From Enterobacteriaceae bacterium UBA3516 (GTDB lineage: Bacteria; Pseudomonadota; Gammaproteobacteria; Enterobacterales; Enterobacteriaceae): 8,444 bases of DNA. Shown piece after piece: positions 1-5,439 of this stretch. The translations under genes and the position numbers were made by a program. The DNA is taken from contig DFPL01000354.1 in NCBI GenBank assembly GCA_002377245.1, positions 1 to 8,444 on the forward strand, read 5' to 3'. The notes beneath the pieces were generated by a model. The model made no database searches, was not told the DNA's origin, and was given only the letters and a program-made list of their open reading frames with translations. The number at the start of each line of letters is the position of its first letter. The first letter of the stretch is position 1.

Positions 1-156
1 CTGGCGCTGCTGGCCTGGCGAGCGCCGGAACTGGTGGAGATCGGCATCGCCACCGATGCCATTTTCGCGGTGATTGTGATGACGCTGCTGGCGAGAAAGA
101 TCTGGCGCACCCACGGCACGCTGGATGTTAACAACCTCACGGCGCTGAAAGGATAA
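1..156 (+). CDS. hyfE: Hydrogenase-4 membrane subunit HyfE, 3' end only
   Basis: This is the C-terminal 51 residues of HyfE; the start lies before the window. The frame is open from base 1 and ends with TAA at 154-156. The visible part begins with a hydrophobic stretch (LALLAWRAPELVEIGIATDA), continues with another (IFAVIVMTLLARKIW) and ends LDVNNLTALKG, which matches my memory of the E. coli HyfE C-terminus. HyfE is a small integral inner-membrane subunit related to the NuoK family and is thought to sit beside the antiporter-like subunits of the complex. The stop is 4 bases before the hyfF start, and the last codons of hyfE supply the hyfF ribosome binding site, so the two are co-transcribed and probably coupled. 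Identity is firm because of both the peptide and the next gene. Confidence 0.93.
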   Translation: MALLAWRAPELVEIGIATDAIFAVIVMTLLARKIWRTHGTLDVNNLTALKG

Positions 157-160
157 CAAC

Positions 161-1750
161 ATGAGCCATGCATTGATGTTCACCGTGCTGCTGCTGACGC
201 CGCTGGTGATTTCCGTTCTCTGCTTTGCCTGCCGCCTGCGGGGCGACGCCGCGCGGGGAGTGGTCACCGCCATACACTCCGTCGGTATCGCGGTGCTAAT
301 GATTGTCGCCCTGTGGACGGTGGCAGAAGCGGTCAAAGAGGGCGAAATTTTTGGCGCGCATCGCTGGCTGCATATCGACAGCCTCAGCGGTCTGTTTCTC
401 TCCCTGCTCGGCATCATCGGTTTTCTGACCGGTCTCTACTCGATTGGCTACATGCGCCATGAAGTGGACCACGGCGAAATCACCGTCGGCACGCTGTGCA
501 ATTACTACGGCTTTTTCCACCTCTTTCTGTTCACCATGCTGTTGGTCGTCACCAGTAACAACCTGATTGTAATGTGGGCGGCCATAGAAGCCACGACCCT
601 GAGTTCAGCGTTTCTGGTCGGCATTTATGGCCAACGCTCGTCGCTGGAAGCGGCGTGGAAATACATCATTATCTGCACCGTCGGCGTCGCGTTTGGGCTG
701 TTTGGTACCGTGCTGGTGTACGCCAATGCCGCCAGTTTTATGGCTGAACCGGACCACGCCATCTTCTGGACAGAGGTACTTAAAGAGAGCAGCAAACTTG
801 ACCCGACGCTGATGGTGCTGGCGTTTGTCTTCGTGCTGATTGGCTTTGGCACCAAAACCGGGCTGTTTCCGATGCACGCCTGGCTACCGGATGCCCACAG
901 TGAAGCGCCGAGTCCGGTGAGCGCCCTGCTCTCGGCGGTTCTGCTGAACTGCGCCCTACTGGTACTGATTCGCTACTACATCATCATTTGCCATGCCATT
1001 GGCAACAGCTTCCCCAATATGCTGCTGATGATCTTTGGCTTGCTCTCCGTGGCCGTGGCCGCATTTTTTATCCTCGTCCAGCAGGACATGAAACGTCTTC
1101 TGGCTTACTCCAGCGTGGAAAACATGGGGCTGGTGGCGGTAGCGCTCGGTATCGGCGGCCCGCTGGGGATTCTCGCCGCGCTGCTGCACACCCTCAACCA
1201 TAGCCTCGCCAAAACGCTGTTGTTCTGTGGCTCTGGCAACGTGCTGTTGAAATACGGCACCCGCAACCTGGATGTGGTCTGCGGCATGCTGAGAGTGATG
1301 CCCTTTACCGCCGTGCTGCTCGGCGGCGGCGCGCTGGCGCTGGGCGGTATGCCGCCATTCAACATCTTCTTAAGCGAGTTTATGACGGTTACCGCAGGCC
1401 TGGCGGCGGATCATTTGCTCCTGACCATCGTGCTGCTGCTGTTGCTGACTATCGTGCTCGGTGGGCTGGTGCGTATGGTTGCCAAAGCCTTGTTTGCAGC
1501 CCCTCCGCAGGAGGTGGCCACCGGTGAGCTTGGCTGGCTGACCACCCTGCCGATGGTGATATTGCTGGCCATGATGCTGGTGATGGGCACCCACATTCCA
1601 CAACCGGTCAGCAAGATGCTGGCAAATGCGTCCACCATTGTGATGTCCGGTAATGATGAACAATCCACCCAATTTAGCTGGCTATGGGCGTCCTTCGACA
1701 CCACCGCCGCCACGGCTACACCCGCGCGGGTTCAGGGAGAGTTAAAGTGA
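161..1750 (+). CDS. hyfF: Hydrogenase-4 antiporter-like membrane subunit HyfF
   Basis: This 529-residue polytopic inner-membrane protein belongs to the NuoL/M/N (Mrp antiporter-like) family, proposed to couple hydrogen evolution to ion movement in the Complex I-like hydrogenase-4. E. coli HyfF is about 526 residues from memory. Hydrophobic segments fill most of the protein (roughly 13-14). Family polar residues are visible: Glu143 in WAAIEATTLSS, Lys232 in GFGTKTGLFPMHAWLPDAH, His347 and Lys351 in LLHTLNHSLAKTLLF, and Glu406 in FLSEFMT. These correspond to the charged residues of the central membrane axis in NuoL/NuoM. The ATG at 161 has AAAGGA at 148-153 with 7-bp spacing, inside the end of hyfE. 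The TGA at 1748-1750 overlaps the GTG start of hyfG. There is no frameshift or truncation. HyfF differs from HyfB and HyfD, which lie upstream in the operon, by its position between hyfE and hyfG. Confidence 0.96.
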   Translation: MSHALMFTVLLLTPLVISVLCFACRLRGDAARGVVTAIHSVGIAVLMIVALWTVAEAVKEGEIFGAHRWLHIDSLSGLFLSLLGIIGFLTGLYSIGYMRHEVDHGEITVGTLCNYYGFFHLFLFTMLLVVTSNNLIVMWAAIEATTLSSAFLVGIYGQRSSLEAAWKYIIICTVGVAFGLFGTVLVYANAASFMAEPDHAIFWTEVLKESSKLDPTLMVLAFVFVLIGFGTKTGLFPMHAWLPDAHSEAPSPVSALLSAVLLNCALLVLIRYYIIICHAIGNSFPNMLLMIFGLLSVAVAAFFILVQQDMKRLLAYSSVENMGLVAVALGIGGPLGILAALLHTLNHSLAKTLLFCGSGNVLLKYGTRNLDVVCGMLRVMPFTAVLLGGGALALGGMPPFNIFLSEFMTVTAGLAADHLLLTIVLLLLLTIVLGGLVRMVAKALFAAPPQEVATGELGWLTTLPMVILLAMMLVMGTHIPQPVSKMLANASTIVMSGNDEQSTQFSWLWASFDTTAATATPARVQGELK

Positions 1751-3474
1751 GTTATTTAGAACGTGTCAATCTCGATGCCCCTCGTGGCCTGGCCTGTCTT
1801 GCGGCGTTAAACGCGCAATTTCCCGGCGCGATCCTTGAAGAAGAGCGACAAACCTTTGAGCAAACCACCATCACGGTGAAGCTCAATCTGCTGCCGGACA
1901 TCGTGCACTATCTCTACTATCAACACGATGGCTGGCTGCCGGTACTTTTTGGTAACGATGAACGCACCCTTAACGGCCATTACGCGGTCTATTATGCGCT
2001 CTCAATCGAAGGGGCTGAAAAGTGCTGGATTGTGGTGAAAGCGCTGGTGGATGCCACCACCCGTGAGTTTCCCTCGGTCACCCCGAAGGTGCCGGCTGCC
2101 GTCTGGGGCGAGCGTGAAATCCGCGATATGTACGGGCTTATCCCGGTGGGTTTACCTGATCAACGTCGCCTGGTGTTGCCCGACGACTGGCCTGACGACC
2201 TTCACCCGCTGCGCAAAGACACCATGGATTACCGCCTGCGCCCTGAGCCAACAAACGAGACCGAAAACTACTCGTTTATCAACGAAGGCGGCAGTTCTGC
2301 CCGGATCGTGCCGATTGGCCCGTTGCACATCACCTCTGATGAACCCGGTCACTTCCGCCTGTTTGTCGACGGTGAACGCATTGTTGATGCCGATTATCGC
2401 CTGTTCTACGTGCACCGTGGCATGGAGAAACTGGCAGAAACCCGCATGGGCTACAACGAAGTCACCTTCCTCTCAGACCGCGTCTGCGGCATTTGCGGTT
2501 TCGCCCACAGCGTGGCTTACACCACCTCTGTTGAAAACGCGCTGGGCATTGTGGTGCCGCAGCGCGCCCATACCATCCGTTCGGTGTTGCTGGAAGTCGA
2601 GCGCCTGCACAGCCATCTGCTGAACATCGGGCTCTCCAGCCACTTCGTCGGCTTCGATACGGGCTTTATGCAGTTTTTCCGCATTCGTGAAAAATCGATG
2701 ACCATGGCGGAACTGCTCACCGGTTCGCGTAAGACCTATGGCCTGAATCTGATTGGCGGCATTCGTCGCGACGTGCTCAAAGAGCAGCGCGTGAAGACGA
2801 TCCAGCTCGTCAGAGAGATGCGGGCCGAGGTCACGCAACTGGTGGATATGCTGCTCTCCACGCCAAACATCGCCCAGCGTACGCAAGGTGTCGGCGTGCT
2901 GGACAGACAGGTTGCTCGCGATTACAGCCCGGTTGGCCCGCTGATTCGTGGTAGCGGCTTTAACCGCGATATGCGCTTTGATCACCCCTACGCCGACTAC
3001 GGTAATCTGCCCAAAACGCTGTTTAGCTGGCCGGACGGCGATGTTTTCTCCCGCGTGATGGTGCGGGTGAAAGAGGTCTTCGACTCGCTGTCGATGATCG
3101 AATACGCCCTCGATAATCTGCCCAATACCCCGCTATTAACCGAAGGCTTTACCTACCAGCCGCACAAATTTGCCCTCGGTTACGTGGAAGCGCCGCGCGG
3201 GGAAGATGTGCACTGGAGCATGCTGGGCGACAACCAGAAACTGTTCCGCTGGCGCTGCCGCGCCGCCACCTACGCCAACTGGCCGGTGCTGCGCTATATG
3301 CTGCGCGGTAACACCGTCTCGGATGCGCCGCTTATCATCGGCAGCCTTGACCCGTGCTACTCATGCACCGACCGCGTCACCCTGGTGGACGTGCGTAAAC
3401 GGAAATCCACCACCGTGCCGTACAAAGAGATTGAACGCTACGGTATTGAACGTCGCAACTCGCCGCTGAAATAA
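1747..3474 (+). CDS. hyfG: Hydrogenase-4 NiFe large subunit HyfG (NuoC-NuoD fusion type)
   Basis: This is the 575-residue catalytic large subunit, which reduces protons at a NiFe site on the cytoplasmic face. Residues about 1-175 resemble the NuoC 30-kDa domain (VWGEREIRDMYGL is the signature). The rest is the NuoD/large-subunit domain. The four NiFe ligands are present: Cys247 and Cys250 in DRVCGICG, and Cys537 and Cys540 in DPCYSCTDR. By analogy to HycE, which is cut after the Arg of DPCYSCTDR, a 32-residue tail (Val544-Lys575) should be removed after nickel insertion. I chose GTG at 1747 because AGGGAGA at 1734-1740 is well spaced, it overlaps the hyfF stop, and no ATG in frame lies between hyfF's interior and the conserved NuoC region. 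The first roughly 15 residues differ from those I recall in E. coli HyfG (about 555 residues). The TAA is followed after 10 bases by hyfH. Confidence 0.96.
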   Translation: MSYLERVNLDAPRGLACLAALNAQFPGAILEEERQTFEQTTITVKLNLLPDIVHYLYYQHDGWLPVLFGNDERTLNGHYAVYYALSIEGAEKCWIVVKALVDATTREFPSVTPKVPAAVWGEREIRDMYGLIPVGLPDQRRLVLPDDWPDDLHPLRKDTMDYRLRPEPTNETENYSFINEGGSSARIVPIGPLHITSDEPGHFRLFVDGERIVDADYRLFYVHRGMEKLAETRMGYNEVTFLSDRVCGICGFAHSVAYTTSVENALGIVVPQRAHTIRSVLLEVERLHSHLLNIGLSSHFVGFDTGFMQFFRIREKSMTMAELLTGSRKTYGLNLIGGIRRDVLKEQRVKTIQLVREMRAEVTQLVDMLLSTPNIAQRTQGVGVLDRQVARDYSPVGPLIRGSGFNRDMRFDHPYADYGNLPKTLFSWPDGDVFSRVMVRVKEVFDSLSMIEYALDNLPNTPLLTEGFTYQPHKFALGYVEAPRGEDVHWSMLGDNQKLFRWRCRAATYANWPVLRYMLRGNTVSDAPLIIGSLDPCYSCTDRVTLVDVRKRKSTTVPYKEIERYGIERRNSPLK

Positions 3475-3484
3475 GGAAGATACG

Positions 3485-4033
3485 ATGCTGAAATTGTTGA
3501 AGACCATCCTCAGGGCGGGCGATGTCACGGTGAAATACCCGTTTGCACCGCTGGAGGTGTGCCCCGGTTTTCGCGGCAGACCAGAGCTTAATGCACAACA
3601 GTGTATCGCCTGCGGTGCCTGCACCACCGCCTGCCCGGCCAATGCCCTGACCATGGAGACCCTGCCTGCGGATAATGCCCGCGTCTGGCAGCTTTTTATT
3701 GGCCGCTGCATCTACTGCGGCCGCTGTGAGGAGGTCTGCCCGACCCATGCCATTCGCCTGACTGAAGATTTTGAACTGGCGGTCACCCGTAAAGCCGATC
3801 TCTACGCGCGCGCCACCTTCCGCTTGCAGCACTGCGCTGAATGCCACCAGCCCTTTGCGCCCGAGAAGTCGGTCGCCCTCGCCGTTGAGCTGCTGGCGCT
3901 AAACCAGGCAAAACCGGAACTGATTGCGACGCTGCGCGCGCAGGCGGAGGTGTGCCCGGCCTGTAAACGCCGTGCCGCACTTGAACATCGCGGTAGCACC
4001 AACGTGCACTATTACCTTAAGGAGCCAGCATGA
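3485..4033 (+). CDS. hyfH: Hydrogenase-4 electron-transfer 2x[4Fe-4S] subunit HyfH
   Basis: This 182-residue cytoplasmic polyferredoxin subunit is homologous to HycF and the NuoI family and passes electrons through the peripheral arm (E. coli HyfH is about 181 residues). There are two classic CxxCxxCxxxCP motifs: Cys40/43/46/50 (CIACGACTTACP) and Cys75/78/81/85 (CIYCGRCEEVCP), enough for two [4Fe-4S] clusters. The C-terminal part has two more CxxC pairs, Cys117/Cys120 (CAEC) and Cys157/Cys160 (CPAC), which could hold another metal. ATG 3485 is preceded by AAGGAAG at 3473-3479 with good spacing. The last bases overlap hyfI as ATGA (4030-4033), pointing to translational coupling and equal output of HyfH and HyfI, as expected for partners in one complex. 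Confidence 0.95.
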   Translation: MLKLLKTILRAGDVTVKYPFAPLEVCPGFRGRPELNAQQCIACGACTTACPANALTMETLPADNARVWQLFIGRCIYCGRCEEVCPTHAIRLTEDFELAVTRKADLYARATFRLQHCAECHQPFAPEKSVALAVELLALNQAKPELIATLRAQAEVCPACKRRAALEHRGSTNVHYYLKEPA

Positions 4034-4812
4034 GCGAGGATTCCCGCACGCTAACGCAGCACGTCAGCCAGCCGATTTCGCTGGATGACCAGGCGCAGCA
4101 AATGAAGCAGGTGCTGCTGCGTGATATCAAACGTTCAGCCTACGTCTACCGCGTGGACTGCGGCGGCTGTAACGGCTGCGAAATCGAAATCTTCTCTGCC
4201 ATTACGCCGCTGTTCGACGCTGAACGTTTTGGTATTAAGGTTGTGGCCTCCCCGCGCCACGCCGACATACTGCTGTTTACCGGTGCGGTAACGCGCGCGA
4301 TGCGTATGCCTGCTCTGCGCGCCTGGCATGCGGCGCCTGACCATAAAATCGCGATTTCCTACGGGGCCTGTGGCGTCGGCGGCGGTATTTTTCACGATCT
4401 GTACTGCGTATGGGGCGGCAGCGATACCATCGTACCCATTGATGTCTGGATCCCCGGCTGTCCTCCCACTCCTGCCGCCACTATTCATGGGTTCGCGGTG
4501 GCGTTAGGACTGCTGGAGCAAAAACTGCACGCGATCGATTATCAGCAGGCAGACCATGAAGTTGCCACGGTACGCTGGCCGACGGTGCCGCTGGCCCTGC
4601 GCGTACACATTGAACGTCTGGCCCGTCAACTGGCCGGCTACCGGCAGGGGCGGGAAATTACCGACCGCTTCTTCGCGTTATTGACCGAAGGCGAGCCGGA
4701 GCAGCGGATTCCGCGACTGCACAACTGGCTGCAACAGGCCGCAGACCCGCGCCTGACGTCGATTGTGCAACAACTGATGGTTGAAATGGAGCGTCAGCAT
4801 GGCGGAGTATGA
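4030..4812 (+). CDS. hyfI: Hydrogenase-4 small Fe-S subunit HyfI
   Basis: This 260-residue subunit resembles NuoB and HycG and carries the proximal [4Fe-4S] cluster that feeds the NiFe site of HyfG. E. coli HyfI is about 252 residues, so the length fits. Cysteines that can bind the cluster are Cys44, Cys47 and Cys50 in VDCGGCNGCEIEIF, Cys114 in SYGACGVGGG and Cys144 in WIPGCPPTP; the last four correspond to the usual small-subunit ligand pattern. No signal peptide is present, consistent with a cytoplasmic complex rather than a Tat-exported hydrogenase. ATG 4030 has GGAG at 4021-4024 just upstream and overlaps the hyfH stop. The 3' end overlaps the hyfJ start by 14 bases. The C-terminal segment after residue about 190 is rich in charged residues and less conserved in the family. 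Confidence 0.95.
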   Translation: MSEDSRTLTQHVSQPISLDDQAQQMKQVLLRDIKRSAYVYRVDCGGCNGCEIEIFSAITPLFDAERFGIKVVASPRHADILLFTGAVTRAMRMPALRAWHAAPDHKIAISYGACGVGGGIFHDLYCVWGGSDTIVPIDVWIPGCPPTPAATIHGFAVALGLLEQKLHAIDYQQADHEVATVRWPTVPLALRVHIERLARQLAGYRQGREITDRFFALLTEGEPEQRIPRLHNWLQQAADPRLTSIVQQLMVEMERQHGGV

Positions 4813-5209
4813 CGGTAAAGTGATGTTCTGGACGTTGCGACAAAAATTTGTTGATGACAGCGTCAACGTTGAAGAAAAAAGTCGCCAGGTGATGTATTAC
4901 TCGCTGGCAATCGGTCACCATGTGGGGGTGATCGACTGCCTCAACGTGGTACTGGAGTGCCCTCTTAGCCAGTACGAAGCCTGGCTGGGTCTTCTGGAAG
5001 GTGAGGCTCAGCGTAAAATGCGTGGCTTGCTGACCTTTGGGGAAATTGTGATTGACGCCAGCCACGTCAATACACTGGCCCCCGCCTTTGCGCATCTGGC
5101 CGCGCATGCAGAAGCCCCCTGGCGCGGCTGGAGTGAACAAATGCTCCAGCATTTACAAGATATCGCGCAGGAACCCGCGATTTATCTGATGGTCCGTTTA
5201 GTGCGCTAA
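4799..5209 (+). CDS. hyfJ: Hydrogenase-4 accessory protein HyfJ (HycH-like)
   Basis: This 136-residue soluble protein is homologous to HycH, which is needed for maturation or assembly of the formate hydrogenlyase large subunit but is not a catalytic subunit. E. coli HyfJ is about 137 residues. The N-terminus MAEYDGKVMFW and the internal HHVGVIDCLNVVLECP segment with Cys47 and Cys54 are the recognisable parts. I chose ATG 4799 because GGAG at 4788-4791 lies 7 bases upstream and the product length matches the family. A TTG at 4781 in frame would add six residues but has no good ribosome binding site. The gene overlaps the end of hyfI by 14 bases. The TAA at 5207-5209 ends the compact structural part of the operon and is followed by an AT-rich gap. 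Confidence 0.92.
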   Translation: MAEYDGKVMFWTLRQKFVDDSVNVEEKSRQVMYYSLAIGHHVGVIDCLNVVLECPLSQYEAWLGLLEGEAQRKMRGLLTFGEIVIDASHVNTLAPAFAHLAAHAEAPWRGWSEQMLQHLQDIAQEPAIYLMVRLVR

Positions 5210-5263
5210 TCCATAAGTATCATCAATCTCTTATCAATTAGTATGACAATTAATGCATACGTG

Positions 5264-5318
5264 AAGCGGGTAACACTACAAAAAACAGGGTTATAGTAGG
5301 ATAATAGCTGGCCCGCTT
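5264..5318. repeat. 7-bp inverted repeat flanking the putative -10 elements
   Basis: AAGCGGG at 5264-5270 is the exact reverse complement of CCCGCTT at 5312-5318. The arms enclose 41 mostly AT-rich bases that include the TATAGT and GATAAT hexamers. It could be an operator pair or an RNA stem closing a large loop. No T-run follows, so it is not a standard terminator. A 7-bp match in this span could arise by chance. Confidence 0.3.
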
Positions 5319-5356
5319 GCGTACCGATGAGCAAAAATCACGCTAACACAACGGTT

Positions 5357-5363
5357 AAGGAGG
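5357..5363 (+). promoter_or_regulatory. Perfect Shine-Dalgarno for the short ORF upstream of hyfR
   Basis: AAGGAGG lies 7 bases before the ATG at 5371. It is the strongest ribosome binding site in the window and supports translation of the 22-codon frame rather than direct initiation at hyfR only. In contrast, the hyfR start at 5436 is preceded by GGAAGG at 5419-5424 with a longish 11-base spacing. Confidence 0.6.
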
Positions 5364-5370
5364 TCGCTAC

Positions 5371-5439
5371 ATGCTGGCCCTTACTCGCTTTTGTCTGCTT
5401 TTGTGCGCCATTGATTCTGGAAGGATGCAGTACCCATGA
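5371..5439 (+). CDS. Possible 22-residue leader peptide coupled to hyfR
   Basis: ATG 5371 opens a 22-codon frame (MLALTRFCLLLCAIDSG, then RMQYP) ending with TGA at 5437-5439. The start has an optimal AAGGAGG with 7-bp spacing, and the stop overlaps the hyfR ATG at 5436 as ATGA, the classic arrangement for translational coupling. The peptide is hydrophobic in the middle and leucine-rich (5 of its first 12 residues with two cysteines). I recognise no homologue. It shows no similarity to the extra N-terminal residues I recall for E. coli HyfR, so it does not look like a frameshifted piece of hyfR. The likeliest role is to set hyfR translation, or to act as a regulatory leader; the peptide itself may have no function. 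Its expression is inferred only from the initiation signals and the overlap. Confidence 0.45.
   Translation: MLALTRFCLLLCAIDSGRMQYP

Larger units (their letters stand above)
5210..5370 (+). promoter_or_regulatory. AT-rich gap before hyfR, possible promoter/operator region
   Basis: These bases between hyfJ and the short ORF ahead of hyfR look regulatory. About the first 100 bases are near one-third GC, far below the flanking genes. ATCAAT occurs at 5222-5227 and 5233-5238, and CAATTA at 5235-5240 and 5247-5252, giving 11-12-bp spaced repeats. GTATG (5241-5245) and CATAC (5256-5260) form inverted arms. Possible sigma-70 -10 hexamers are TATAGT (5292-5297) and GATAAT (5300-5305), but no good -35 lies 16-18 bases upstream of either, so any promoter would be weak or activator-dependent. 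I do not see a clear FNR palindrome or a sigma-54 element with correct spacing. The composition and repeats are observed; the regulatory role is inferred. Confidence 0.35.

Noticed and set aside
2473..2985. A 170-codon open frame on the minus strand inside hyfG.
   Set aside because: It is antisense to conserved NiFe large-subunit coding sequence, its product resembles nothing I know, and GC-rich genes commonly produce such frames.
3377..3847. A 156-codon minus-strand frame over the hyfG/hyfH junction.
   Set aside because: Both sense genes are conserved throughout, including cluster-binding cysteines, so the antisense frame is incidental.
4658..5152. A 164-codon open frame on the minus strand across hyfI and hyfJ.
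   Set aside because: It spans the junction of two well-identified genes and its translation has low-complexity character typical of an antisense shadow.
5309..5320. TGGCCCGCTTGC resembles a sigma-54 promoter before hyfR.
   Set aside because: The GG and GC are 9 rather than 12 bases apart, which sigma-54 does not tolerate. Alternative pairings around 5298-5312 and 5242-5257 lack the -24 or the -12 consensus.
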